DNA of 64,000 nt from assembly GCF_002904295.1 (NCBI RefSeq), contig NZ_PPHG01000029.1:105840-169839 (forward strand). The letters are read 5' to 3'. This stretch comes from Amycolatopsis sp. CA-128772. GTDB taxonomy: Bacteria; Actinomycetota; Actinomycetes; Mycobacteriales; Pseudonocardiaceae. Of the stretch, positions 44,079 through 52,726 are shown one piece after another. Each line of letters opens with the position of its first letter. Within the stretch, counting starts at the first letter, position 1. Below the pieces are notes generated by a model. That model saw nothing but the letters and a program-made list of their open reading frames with translations, did no database searches and was not told the DNA's origin. A program made the translations under genes and the position numbers.

Positions 44079-44927
44079 TCAGCCCTTCACGGCGCCGGCC
44101 ATGCCGGACACCAGCCGTCGTTGGACCAGGACGAAGAACACGAGCACCGGGATGGTCATCAGGGTCGAGGACGCCATCACTGCGCCCCAGTCGGTGTCCT
44201 CCGGCTTGAAGAACACCAGGATCGCCTGCGGCAGCGTCTGGTTCTCGGTCTTGGAGATGATGAACGTCTTGGCGAACAGGAAGTCGTTCCAGGCGTGGAT
44301 GAACGCGAGCACGCTCACGGCCACCAGCCCGGGTGCCACCAGTGGGAACAGGATCTGCCAGGTGAACCGCATCCGCGAAGCGCCGTCGAGCTTCGCGGCC
44401 TCTTCGAGCTCCACCGGCACCGCGGCCACGAACCCGCGCAGCATCCAGATCGCGAACGGCAGGCTGAACGCCAAGTGCACCAGCACCAGCGAACCCAGCT
44501 CGTTCAGCCCGAACGCCGGCACCACGCCGCCGATCTGGCGCATCAGGAAGAACAGCGGGATGGTCAGCGCCTCGACCGGGACCATCTGCGCGACCAGCGT
44601 CATCACCAGCAGCACCGTGCGCCCGCGGAAACGGAACCGCGTCAACGCCACCGCCGAGAGGAACGACAGCAGCAGCGACAACGCCACGACGACCAGGGCG
44701 ACGATCAGGCTGTTGACGAAGAACCGCCCGAAGCCCGACACCGTGAGCACGCGCGAGAAGCTGTCGAACGACGGGCTGAGCGTCCCCGGCTTCGGGTTCG
44801 CCGACTGGATTTCGCCGGCCGGCTTCACCGCCGAGAGCAGCATCCAGTACAGCGGGAACGCGATCAGCCCGGCGAGCACGACGGTGACGACTTCGGCGAT
44901 CAGGCGCCCCGGACGCTTCACAGCCAT
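44079..44927 (-). CDS. Sugar ABC transporter permease, MalG type
   Basis: A 282-residue inner-membrane subunit with six membrane helices. The EAA loop that docks the ATPase is EEAAKLDGASRMRFTWQILFPLVAPGLVAV, with the typical E-A-A-x3-G-A. N-terminal tail AVKRPGRLIAEVVTVVLAGLIAFPLYW is typical of CUT1 permeases. Its ATG overlaps the end of the first permease gene by ten bases. In actinomycetes such pairs use the shared ATPase MsiK encoded elsewhere. Confidence 0.93.
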   Translation of the reverse strand: MAVKRPGRLIAEVVTVVLAGLIAFPLYWMLLSAVKPAGEIQSANPKPGTLSPSFDSFSRVLTVSGFGRFFVNSLIVALVVVALSLLLSFLSAVALTRFRFRGRTVLLVMTLVAQMVPVEALTIPLFFLMRQIGGVVPAFGLNELGSLVLVHLAFSLPFAIWMLRGFVAAVPVELEEAAKLDGASRMRFTWQILFPLVAPGLVAVSVLAFIHAWNDFLFAKTFIISKTENQTLPQAILVFFKPEDTDWGAVMASSTLMTIPVLVFFVLVQRRLVSGMAGAVKG

Positions 44928-45862
44928 GCCGCGCTCCGGCGTTGCGTCCGGACGTACAGCCCGGTGACCGAAAGCAGCAACAGCGTCATCACGACTCCGA
45001 TCGCCGAGCCGAGGCCGTATTCCTGCCCGGCGAAGGCCTGCTGGTAGGCGTAGACGTTGAGGACGAGGTTGCGCCCGGCCACACCGCCGCCGTTGGTCAT
45101 CACGTAGATCTGGGTGAACACCTTGAAGTCCCAGATGATCGACTGCACGGTGGCGATCATCAGCAGCGGCCGCACCATCGGCAGCACGATCGTCCACGTC
45201 GTCCGCCACGCCGACGCGCCGTCGAGCGACGCCGCTTCGAGCACCTCGTCCGGCACGCCCTTGATCCCGGCGTACATCGTGACCAGCACGAACGGGAAGG
45301 AGCACCAGATCACCTCGGCGGCGACCAAGCCGAACGCACCGAGCGTGCCGAAGGTCCACGAGTGGTGCTCGAACGGCAGCCCGAGCCCGGTCAGCACCTC
45401 GTTGACCAGGCCGAAGTCGGTGTCGAAGAGGAACAGCCAGACGTAGGAACCGGCGATGGCCGGCGTCGACCACGCGCCCAGCGCGGCCAGGAACAGCAGC
45501 GTCCGGGGCAGCGATCGCACCCGCGAAGCCAGCACCGCGAGCCCGGTGCCGACGATCAGCGAGCCGGCCACGCAGGCCGCGGCGAACCCGACCGTCTTGC
45601 CCAGCACGGTCCAGAACTGCGCCTGGGACAACAGGTCGGCGTAGTTCGCGAAGCCGAGGAAGACCAGCGGCGCGTTGCCCGCGGCCTGCGGCTGGCCGTA
45701 GTCGTAGAACGAGATCAGGACCAGCTGGTAGATCGGGTAGGCCAGCAGCGCGGCGAGCAGGATGCCCGCCGGAGCCAGGTAGCGCGCGGCGGCCCCGCCG
45801 TCCCCCTTCCGCCGCGGCCGCCGCGCGGGGGCCGTGACGGAAGGGGTCTCTTGGATCGTCAC
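44918..45862 (-). CDS. Sugar ABC transporter permease, MalF type
   Basis: A 314-residue membrane protein with six helices after a basic N-terminal tail (RRPRRKGDGGAAARYLAPAGILLAALLAYPIYQLVLISFYDYG). The EAA loop is LEAASLDGASAWRTTWTIVLPMVRPLLM. Partner of the following permease in a CUT1 transporter for an oligosaccharide. GTG start two bases after the binding-protein stop. Clustering with GH20 suggests chitobiose or related amino-sugar import. Confidence 0.93.
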   Translation of the reverse strand: MTIQETPSVTAPARRPRRKGDGGAAARYLAPAGILLAALLAYPIYQLVLISFYDYGQPQAAGNAPLVFLGFANYADLLSQAQFWTVLGKTVGFAAACVAGSLIVGTGLAVLASRVRSLPRTLLFLAALGAWSTPAIAGSYVWLFLFDTDFGLVNEVLTGLGLPFEHHSWTFGTLGAFGLVAAEVIWCSFPFVLVTMYAGIKGVPDEVLEAASLDGASAWRTTWTIVLPMVRPLLMIATVQSIIWDFKVFTQIYVMTNGGGVAGRNLVLNVYAYQQAFAGQEYGLGSAIGVVMTLLLLSVTGLYVRTQRRSAAWL

Positions 45863-45864
45863 CA

Positions 45865-47148
45865 CTAGCCGAAGGCCTTGTTCATCGCCGCGGCCGCGTC
45901 GGCCAGGGCCGCCGCCGGGTCCTTCCCGCCGGTGGCGACCTGCTGCACGGCCGTCGGCAGCACGTTCTGGCTGTCGATCTTCGACCACGCGGGCGTCGCC
46001 GGGACGAATTTCGTGCCGGACTTCAGCGTGTCGACGAACGGCTTGAGGAACGGGTCGTTCGCGGCGAGCTTCTGCTGCACGCTGCTCAGCGTGGGCAGGT
46101 TGCCCATCGCGGTGTACATCTTCTCCTGGTACTTCGCGCCGCCGAGCAGCTCGACGAACTCCAGCGCCAGGCTGCGGTGCTTGCTCGCCTGGAAGACGCC
46201 CAGCAGGTTGCCGCCGGCGAACGCGGGCGCGATGCTCCCCGCAGTGGTGCCCGGGATCGGCACGACGGCGTACTTGCCCTTCACCGCGCCCTGTTCGACG
46301 GCCTTGCGGTTGAAGTCGCCGCCGATCGTCATCCCGGCCTTGCCGCCGGCGAACGCCGTGACGCTCTGCGTGCCGGTCAGGTTCGCGCACTGTGCGGGCG
46401 GGCAGACGTCGTCCTTGAGCAGGCTCGCGTACTGCGTCACGCCGGCCTTGGCCTTGTCTTCGGTGACGGCCGACGTCCACTTGCCGCCGTCGTCCTTCGC
46501 CAGCTCACCGCCGTTGGCCCAGAGGAACGGCAGCATCGCGTAGGTGTACTTGCCGCCGACGGAGATGCCGTAGAGGTCCGGCTTGGCGGCCCGGATCCGG
46601 CGGGCGGTGTCGGTCAGCTCGGCGAGCGTCGCCGGCGGCTTCAGGCCCAGCTCGGTGAAGACGTCCGTGCGGTAGTACAGCGCGCGGATGCCGGTGTACC
46701 AGGGCAGGCCGTAGGTCTTGCCGCCGGACTTGGCGGTGTCCAGCACGGTCGGGATCAGGTCCTGGCCCGCCGGCCACGCCGCCAGGTCGCCGGTCAGGTC
46801 GGCGAGCGCCCCGGTCGCGGCGTAGCTGGAGACGTCGGTGTTGCCGAACTCGGCGACGTCGGGGGCGTTGGCGGGGTCGTTGAAGGCGCCGGAGAACTTG
46901 TCGGCGCGGCCTTCGACCGGCACCCACTGGACGTCGACCTCGACGCCGGAGTGAGCCGCCTTGAACTCGGTGATCGCCTCCTTGACCGCGGCTTCCTTCG
47001 GCGCGCGGTTGGCTTCGTCGAACAGCCAGACGCGGACGGTGCCGGTCTTGTCGTCCCCGCCGCCGCCCGCGGGCGCGGACTGGGTGGGCGCGCAGCCGGC
47101 CAGCAGGGCCAGGCCGGCGACGACGGGCAGGGTGCGGCGCAGTCTCAT
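45865..47148 (-). CDS. Sugar-binding lipoprotein of the ABC transporter
   Basis: A 427-residue extracytoplasmic solute-binding protein of family 1. Lipobox ALLAGC gives lipidated Cys near residue 19. The mature domain starts GTVRVWLFDEANR and shows the family 1 pattern EFGNTDVSSYAATGALADLT, YGLPWYTGIRALYYRTDVF and FLWANGGELAKDDGGKW. ATG 47148 is chosen since the lipobox then lies at the normal distance; a GTG twelve bases upstream overlaps the preceding gene. Captures the sugar for the two permeases. Confidence 0.93.
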   Translation of the reverse strand: MRLRRTLPVVAGLALLAGCAPTQSAPAGGGGDDKTGTVRVWLFDEANRAPKEAAVKEAITEFKAAHSGVEVDVQWVPVEGRADKFSGAFNDPANAPDVAEFGNTDVSSYAATGALADLTGDLAAWPAGQDLIPTVLDTAKSGGKTYGLPWYTGIRALYYRTDVFTELGLKPPATLAELTDTARRIRAAKPDLYGISVGGKYTYAMLPFLWANGGELAKDDGGKWTSAVTEDKAKAGVTQYASLLKDDVCPPAQCANLTGTQSVTAFAGGKAGMTIGGDFNRKAVEQGAVKGKYAVVPIPGTTAGSIAPAFAGGNLLGVFQASKHRSLALEFVELLGGAKYQEKMYTAMGNLPTLSSVQQKLAANDPFLKPFVDTLKSGTKFVPATPAWSKIDSQNVLPTAVQQVATGGKDPAAALADAAAAMNKAFG

Positions 47149-47156
47149 GGTGAACC

Positions 47157-48287
47157 TCACGAAGCGAAGTAGACGGAGTTGACGCTGCCGACGGACAGGC
47201 TCCCGGCGACCGCGCCGGGCAGGCCGGTGGCCGGATCGCGCGGCAGCCAGGTGACGGTGCCGGAACGCTGGTTCGAGACGTAGAACCAGTTCTCGCTCGG
47301 GTCGAGGGCGACGTGCCGCGGCCAGTTCCCGCCGGTCGGCACGGTGGACACCAGCTTCAGCGTGGCGCCGGAAACGGTGAATGTGGCCAGCGTGTTCGGG
47401 CCACGGACGGTGGTGTAGGCGAACTTCCCGTCCTTCGACAGGGTGATTTCGCCCGGGTACAGCTCGCCGGTGCTGCCGGCGGGCACGGCCGGGACGACGG
47501 AGAGCGCTTTCAACGTCCCGGTGGCAGCGTCCCAGCTCGCCACCGTCACCTCCGGCCGCAGTTCCTGCAGGACGTAGGCGAACTTGCCGGTGCGGTCGAA
47601 CGCGAGGTGCCGCGGCCCGGCCCCCGACGGCAGCTTGAGCTGCTGGTGCAGCGAAAGCTTCCCGGTGGCGACGTCGAGGGAGTAGACGTACACCGAGTCG
47701 GCGCCGAGGTCCACCGACAGCACCCAGCGGCCGGTCGGGTCGTTGACGACCTGGTGCGCGTGCGCCTGCCCGGTGTCGGCGTGGTGGGTCATCAGGTCGG
47801 TGGCCGCGCCGAGCTTGCCGCCCGCCTGGATCGGCAGCACGACGACGCTGCCCGAGCTGTAGTTCGCGGCCAGCACGTACTTCTGGCTCGAATGCACGCT
47901 CAGGTGCGTCGGCGCGCCGCCCTTCGACGAAACCTTGTTGAGCAACTTCGGTTTCGCGGGGTCGGCGAGGTTCAGTGCCGAGACGTACCCGTTCGGGTCA
48001 CCTTCGTTGGTGACGTACAGCGTCTTGCCGTCGGCGCTGCGGTCGAACCACGACGTGTCGGTGATGCCGGGCACCGTGCGGACGGGGTTCAGCGCGGCGC
48101 CGGACCGGGTCGTGACGTCGAGCCCGTGCCCGTTCGCCCCGCTGGTGTAACTGCCGATGTACACGGTTCCTCCGGCGAAGCAGCCTTTCGGCGTGGTGGC
48201 GGCCGACGCGAGCTGACTGCCGAGCACGGTGGCAGCGCTCGCGCCGGCCGCGGCGCCGAGGAACGTACGACGGGTGAGTCCGGTCAT
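47157..48287 (-). CDS. Secreted lactonase-family beta-propeller protein
   Basis: A 376-residue exported protein with a twin-arginine signal (TRRTFLGAAAGASAATVLGSQLASAA). The mature part is a seven-bladed propeller of the 6-phosphogluconolactonase (YbhE/lactonase) family: TVYIGSYTSGANGHGLDV, GQAHAHQVVNDPTGRWVLSVDLGADSVYVY, GPRHLAFDRTGKFAYVLQEL, and WPRHVALDPSENWFYVSNQRSGTV. An exported location makes a pentose-phosphate role unlikely; it may bind or hydrolyse an extracellular lactone. First gene of the uptake operon, nine bases before the binding protein. Confidence 0.9.
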   Translation of the reverse strand: MTGLTRRTFLGAAAGASAATVLGSQLASAATTPKGCFAGGTVYIGSYTSGANGHGLDVTTRSGAALNPVRTVPGITDTSWFDRSADGKTLYVTNEGDPNGYVSALNLADPAKPKLLNKVSSKGGAPTHLSVHSSQKYVLAANYSSGSVVVLPIQAGGKLGAATDLMTHHADTGQAHAHQVVNDPTGRWVLSVDLGADSVYVYSLDVATGKLSLHQQLKLPSGAGPRHLAFDRTGKFAYVLQELRPEVTVASWDAATGTLKALSVVPAVPAGSTGELYPGEITLSKDGKFAYTTVRGPNTLATFTVSGATLKLVSTVPTGGNWPRHVALDPSENWFYVSNQRSGTVTWLPRDPATGLPGAVAGSLSVGSVNSVYFAS

Positions 48288-48335
48288 CGTCTTTGTCTCC
48301 CAACGGGTTTCGGCGGTGACAGGACCCAGTATGGT

Positions 48336-49724
48336 CTAGACCACGGCCATGAGCAATGCCGAAGCCCCGAAACCCGAAAGGGAAAGCACGGTTTCCAGCG
48401 CGGTCCAGGACTTCAGCGTCTGCGGCACGGTGAGGTTGAAGTACCGCGAAACGATCCAGAAGCCGCCGTCGTTGACGTGCGAGGCGATGATCGAGCCGGC
48501 CGAAATCGCCATCACCAGCAGCGCCAGCTGGATCTGCGAATAGCCGAGCTGCGCCACGGTCGGGGCGATGATCCCGCTCGTGGTCACGATGGCGACGGTC
48601 GCCGAGCCCTGCGCGATCCGCATGCCGCAGCTGATCACGTACGCCGCCAGCAGCACCGGCAGCCCGGCGTCGTGCAGCGAGTCGGCCACGGCCTTGCCGA
48701 TCCCGGTGGCCGAGAGCACCGCGCCGAAGAACGCGCCCGCGCCGACGACCAGCAGGATCATCGCCACCGGCCGCAGCGACTTCGCGGCCAGCTCGTTGAG
48801 GTCCTTGCCGGTGAACCCGCGCCGCAGCCCGAGCAGCCAGGACGCCAGCAGCACGGCGACGGTCAGCGCGACGGCCGGGGTGCCGATGAACGCGGCGACG
48901 CCGGCGAGCGCCGAGCCCTTCGGCAGCCAGATGCTGCCGAACGTGCCGGCCAGAATCAGCACCAGCGGCACCGCGATGATCGCCGCGACCAGCCCCAGCG
49001 ACGGCGGGTTCTCTTCGCGCTCGCCGTCTTCCTCGGCGAAGACCATGTCCTCGGGCACGTCGACCACGATCCGCTTGCCGATCCACGTCGAGTAGAGCAC
49101 GCCGCCGATCAGGAACGCGGGGATGCCGCAGGCCAGGCCCATCAGGATGATCCAGCCGAGCTCGACGTGCAGCAGCCCGGCCGCGGTCACCGGACCGGGG
49201 TGCGGCGGCAGGAAGGCGTGCGTGATCGACAGACCGGCCAGCAGCGGCATCGCGTACAGCACCAGCGACTTGCCGCCCTGCTTCGCGGCGACGTAGACCA
49301 GCGGCGCCAGCACGAAGATGCCGATGTCGAAGAACACCGGGATGCCGAAGACGAACCCGGCGACGCCCATGGCCAGCGGCGCCCGCTTCTCGCCGAACGA
49401 CCGCAGCAGCGCGCCGGTCAGCACCTTCGCGCCACCCGAGCGTTCCAGGATCGACCCGAGGATCGTGCCCAGCCCGATGATCGCCGTGATGTGCCCCAGG
49501 ATGCTGCCGAACCCCTTCTCCAGCAGTGAGTCCGACGCCTTCTGGGCGCTGCCGACGATGGTGCCGACCGGCAGGCCCGCGGCCAGCGCCGTCAGCAGGC
49601 CGACGACGATCAGCGCGATGAAGGGTTCCAGCTTGAGCTTGATGATCAGCACCAGCAGGACGGCGATCGAGACGGCGGCGAGCGTGAGCAGCCCGCCCGT
49701 GGTGTGTTGCAGCCAGTGGATCAT
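48336..49724 (-). CDS. GntP-family gluconate/organic acid permease
   Basis: A 462-residue transporter with about 12-14 membrane segments. GntP marks are GFGSILGHITAIIGLGTILGSILERSGGA, FVFGIPVFFDIGIFVLAPL, HAFLPPHPGPVTAAGLL and the late SQIQLALLVMAISAGSIIASHVNDGGFW. Members carry gluconate, D-serine or related acids with protons; the D-serine permease DsdX is one, which fits the neighbouring D-amino-acid enzymes. Start ATG 49724 overlaps the deacylase stop by four bases. Confidence 0.92.
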   Translation of the reverse strand: MIHWLQHTTGGLLTLAAVSIAVLLVLIIKLKLEPFIALIVVGLLTALAAGLPVGTIVGSAQKASDSLLEKGFGSILGHITAIIGLGTILGSILERSGGAKVLTGALLRSFGEKRAPLAMGVAGFVFGIPVFFDIGIFVLAPLVYVAAKQGGKSLVLYAMPLLAGLSITHAFLPPHPGPVTAAGLLHVELGWIILMGLACGIPAFLIGGVLYSTWIGKRIVVDVPEDMVFAEEDGEREENPPSLGLVAAIIAVPLVLILAGTFGSIWLPKGSALAGVAAFIGTPAVALTVAVLLASWLLGLRRGFTGKDLNELAAKSLRPVAMILLVVGAGAFFGAVLSATGIGKAVADSLHDAGLPVLLAAYVISCGMRIAQGSATVAIVTTSGIIAPTVAQLGYSQIQLALLVMAISAGSIIASHVNDGGFWIVSRYFNLTVPQTLKSWTALETVLSLSGFGASALLMAVV

Positions 49725-51316
49725 CGAGCTCTCCGGGGGTTGCGCAGGGAGTGTCCGGCGAGGGCGCCGGTGGGACTTCCGTCGTCGAGGGCGGTGACGC
49801 CGTTGACGAAGACGTGGGTGATCCCGGCGGCGGCCTGCCGGGGATCGTCGAAGGTGGCGGTGTCGGTGATCGTTTCGGGGTCGAACAGCACGAGGTCGGC
49901 GGCGTACCCGGCGCGGACCAGCCCGCGGTCGGTCAGCCGCAGCCGCCGCGCGGCCCGCCCGGTCAGGTGGGCGACGCACTCGGCGAGGTCCAGCACGCCC
50001 AGCTCGCGGACGTACCGGGCCAGGTAGCGGGGGAACGTGCCCCACGCGCGCGGGTGCGGCCGGGCCCCGACGAGCAGCCCGTCGCTGCCGCCGGTGTGCG
50101 TGGCGTGCCGCATGATGGCCTGGACGTTCTCCTCGTGCCCGACGTGCATCAGGCACGACGTCCCGAGCCGTTCGCCGAGCAGGGTGTCGAAGTACAGCTG
50201 GGCCGGGGCCACCCCGGCTTTCGCGGCCGACGCGGCGACGCTGTGCCCGACCAGGTGCGCGTTGCCCTCGGTGCGGACGCCGTTGATTTCGATGGCGTCC
50301 CAGTCGACCGGGACGCCGTGGGCGCCGTCCGAGCCGGTCTCCTCGATCTCGGTGCGGATCCGCTCGCGTTCGTCCACATCGGACAGCCGGGCCAGTGTCG
50401 CGTCGAGCCCGCCTTCGGTGGCCCAGCTCGGCAGCAGCGCCGAGAGGTAGGTGGCGCCCGGCAGGTACGGGTAGGTGTCCAGCGAGATGTCGCAGCCCTC
50501 GTCGAGGGCGTCGTCCAGGAGCTTCAGCAGGTCGGGCGCCTTGCCCTTGTTGACCGAAAAGTTCATCGTCGCGTGGGCCAGGTGCAGCGGGCAGCCGGAC
50601 CGGCGCGACACGTCGATCATCTCGGCGAACGCCTCCAGCGCGCCCCTGCCGTAGCTGCGGTGGTGCGGGCTGTAGAACCCGCCCAGCTCGCCGACGACCC
50701 GGCACAGCTCGACCAGTTCGCTCGTCTCCGCGTACATCCCCGGCGTGTAGGTCAGGCCGGACGACATCCCCATCGCGCCCTCGGCCAGGCCGGTGGCGAC
50801 GAGCTCCTTCATCCGGGCCAGCTCGGCGCCGGTGGCGGGCCGGTCCTCCCAGCCGACGGCCAGCATCCGGACCGTCCCCTGCGGCACCAGGTAGGCGGCG
50901 TTGACCGCGATGCCCCGGTCGAGGCGGTCGAGGTACTCGCCGACCGACCGCCAGTTCCAGTCGAACCCCGGCGGGTCGTCGTTCCAGCCGGCCAGCTGCT
51001 GGCGCAGCGCTTCGAGCACGACGTCGTCGACGGGCGCGTACGACAGCCCGTCCTGGCCGAGGACCTCGGTCGTCACGCCCTGGGTGATCTTGGCCGGGTG
51101 CTCCGGGTTGGCCAGCAGCTGCAGGTCGGAGTGCGAGTGCATGTCGATGAACCCGGGCGCGAGCACCAGGCCGCCGGCGTCGATGGTGCGGCCACCGGTG
51201 AGCGAGCCCGGGTCGGCGACCTCCGCGATCTTCCCGCCGGCGAGGCCGACGTCGTGGCGGGCGAGCGGGTCGCCGGTGCCGTCGGCGACCAGCGCGTTCC
51301 GGACGACGACGTCCAT
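49721..51316 (-). CDS. N-acyl-D-amino-acid deacylase (D-aminoacylase)
   Basis: A 531-residue amidohydrolase. Zinc site GFIDMHSHSDLQLL near residue 58, then the D-aminoacylase-type segments GVTTEVLGQDGLSYAPV, EGAMGMSSGLTYTPGMYAETSELVEL, CPLHLAHATMNFSVNKGKA and late HTGGSDGLLVG with the catalytic Asp. It frees D-amino acids from N-acyl forms. Its start shares one base with the stop of the upstream PLP enzyme and its end overlaps the GntP gene, so the three are one operon. Confidence 0.93.
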   Translation of the reverse strand: MDVVVRNALVADGTGDPLARHDVGLAGGKIAEVADPGSLTGGRTIDAGGLVLAPGFIDMHSHSDLQLLANPEHPAKITQGVTTEVLGQDGLSYAPVDDVVLEALRQQLAGWNDDPPGFDWNWRSVGEYLDRLDRGIAVNAAYLVPQGTVRMLAVGWEDRPATGAELARMKELVATGLAEGAMGMSSGLTYTPGMYAETSELVELCRVVGELGGFYSPHHRSYGRGALEAFAEMIDVSRRSGCPLHLAHATMNFSVNKGKAPDLLKLLDDALDEGCDISLDTYPYLPGATYLSALLPSWATEGGLDATLARLSDVDERERIRTEIEETGSDGAHGVPVDWDAIEINGVRTEGNAHLVGHSVAASAAKAGVAPAQLYFDTLLGERLGTSCLMHVGHEENVQAIMRHATHTGGSDGLLVGARPHPRAWGTFPRYLARYVRELGVLDLAECVAHLTGRAARRLRLTDRGLVRAGYAADLVLFDPETITDTATFDDPRQAAAGITHVFVNGVTALDDGSPTGALAGHSLRNPRRAR

Positions 51317-52614
51317 CAGAACCACGTCCGGACGTAGTCGACGACGGTTTCGCCGTCGGCCGCGGTCACCGGCAGCAGCGGCCACTTGTCGAACACCGTG
51401 CACGGGTGGGACAGGCCGAGCCCGATCCAGTCGCCGACCTCGACCGGCGATCCCGGCGGCAGGGCGAGGAAGGCGTGCTGGTCGTTCAGCTTCGTGACGA
51501 CGTGGTCGCCGAGGGGTTCGGCGGGGCCGCCCGGCGTCCGGCGCAGCTGCGGCTCGGGCATGCCTTCGTCGAAGGACGCGTCCCGCTTGCCGATGGTGAG
51601 CAGCGCGAGCTCGTCCGACGGCTTCGACGTCACCTGTGCCCACGCCCGCAGCGCCGGCCGGAAAGAGTCGACGCCGTCGATGCGCGGGTGGTCGCCCAGC
51701 GGGGAGATTTCGCGGTAGAAGCCGTCGTCGTGGGTCAGGTAGGCGCCGCTGCGCAGCACCGGCAGCACGTCGAGGCCGTCCGGCCACGGCTTGGTCAGCT
51801 CGTTCGCGACCTGGTCGAAGTACGCGCTGCCGCCGGCGGTGACGATGATCTGCCCGTCGAGCAGTCCCTTGTCCGCGAACGAGATCGCGAGGTCGCGCAG
51901 GCCGTCCACATAGGAGCTGATCTTGTGCAGCGCGGCTTCGTCGGTGCCGTGGGACAGCGCGCCCTCGTAGCCGCCGGTGCCGCGCAGCCGCAGTACCGGG
52001 CTCGCCTGGACCGCCTCGGCGATCGCGAGCGCGGTCCCGGTGTCGCGGACGCCGGTCCGGCCGCCGTCGGCACCCAGCTCGACCAGGACGTCCACCGGGC
52101 GCTGGGCGCCTTCGAGGGCCGCGGTCATCAGCTCGACACCGCGGACGGAGTCGACCCAGCAGAGGAACTCGAAGTCCGGGTCCGCCGCCAGTTCGGCGGC
52201 CAGCCAGCGGAGGCCGGCCGGGTCGAGCAGCTGGTTGGCCAGCAGGATCCGGGACACCCCGAAGGCGCGGTAGATCCGCAGGTGACCGGCGTTCGCGCAG
52301 GTCACGCCCCACGCGCCGTGCTCGATCTGGCGCGCGAACAGCTGCGGCGCCATGGTGGTCTTGCCGTGCGGGGCGAGCGCGACGCCGCGCGCGGCGCACC
52401 ACGCGGCCATGGTCCGCAGGTTGTGTTCGAGCGCTTCTTCGTCGAGCACGACGAAGGGGGCGAAGAACCCGTCGGTGAACAGGTTCAGCCGGCGGTCCGC
52501 GGCTTCTTCGAGCGTGAGCCCGGCCAGCGCGGGGGCGGCCGAGCGGAAGCGCCAGTCGATCCGCTCCCGGCGGAGGGCATCGAGCGCGGCGGTGTTCATC
52601 GTGCATGCGTTCAT
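51316..52614 (-). CDS. PLP-dependent D-amino-acid aldolase/deaminase (DSD1-like)
   Basis: A 432-residue fold-type III PLP enzyme. Lysine for PLP is in LAPHGKTTMAPQLF near residue 80; the alanine-racemase-like barrel continues through VDVLVELGADGGRTGV and RGTGGYEGALSHG; the C-terminal D-serine-dehydratase-like domain ends HPCTVFDKWPLLPV with the His/Cys metal ligands. Relatives are D-threonine aldolase, 3-hydroxy-D-aspartate aldolase and D-serine deaminase. It would act on the D-amino acids freed by the next enzyme. ATG 52614 follows AGAGG. Confidence 0.9.
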   Translation of the reverse strand: MNACTMNTAALDALRRERIDWRFRSAAPALAGLTLEEAADRRLNLFTDGFFAPFVVLDEEALEHNLRTMAAWCAARGVALAPHGKTTMAPQLFARQIEHGAWGVTCANAGHLRIYRAFGVSRILLANQLLDPAGLRWLAAELAADPDFEFLCWVDSVRGVELMTAALEGAQRPVDVLVELGADGGRTGVRDTGTALAIAEAVQASPVLRLRGTGGYEGALSHGTDEAALHKISSYVDGLRDLAISFADKGLLDGQIIVTAGGSAYFDQVANELTKPWPDGLDVLPVLRSGAYLTHDDGFYREISPLGDHPRIDGVDSFRPALRAWAQVTSKPSDELALLTIGKRDASFDEGMPEPQLRRTPGGPAEPLGDHVVTKLNDQHAFLALPPGSPVEVGDWIGLGLSHPCTVFDKWPLLPVTAADGETVVDYVRTWF

Positions 52615-52628
52615 CGGCGGCGACCTCT

Positions 52629-52645
52629 GTTGCATATAGTGCAAC
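52629..52645. promoter_or_regulatory. IclR-type operator palindrome in the divergent promoter
   Basis: GTTGCATATAGTGCAAC has perfect GTTGCA/TGCAAC arms around five bases and lies 15 bases before the start of the aldolase/deaminase gene. A second GTTGCGCA half site is at 52650. The IclR regulator encoded just downstream is the likely ligand. Confidence 0.6.
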
Positions 52646-52726
52646 GACTGTTGCGCATTTTGAGTGCCATAGGTGTAGCATCCGGGTCGCCACAGGTCAA
52701 CGGGGTGAAGGGCAGGGAGACGGAAA

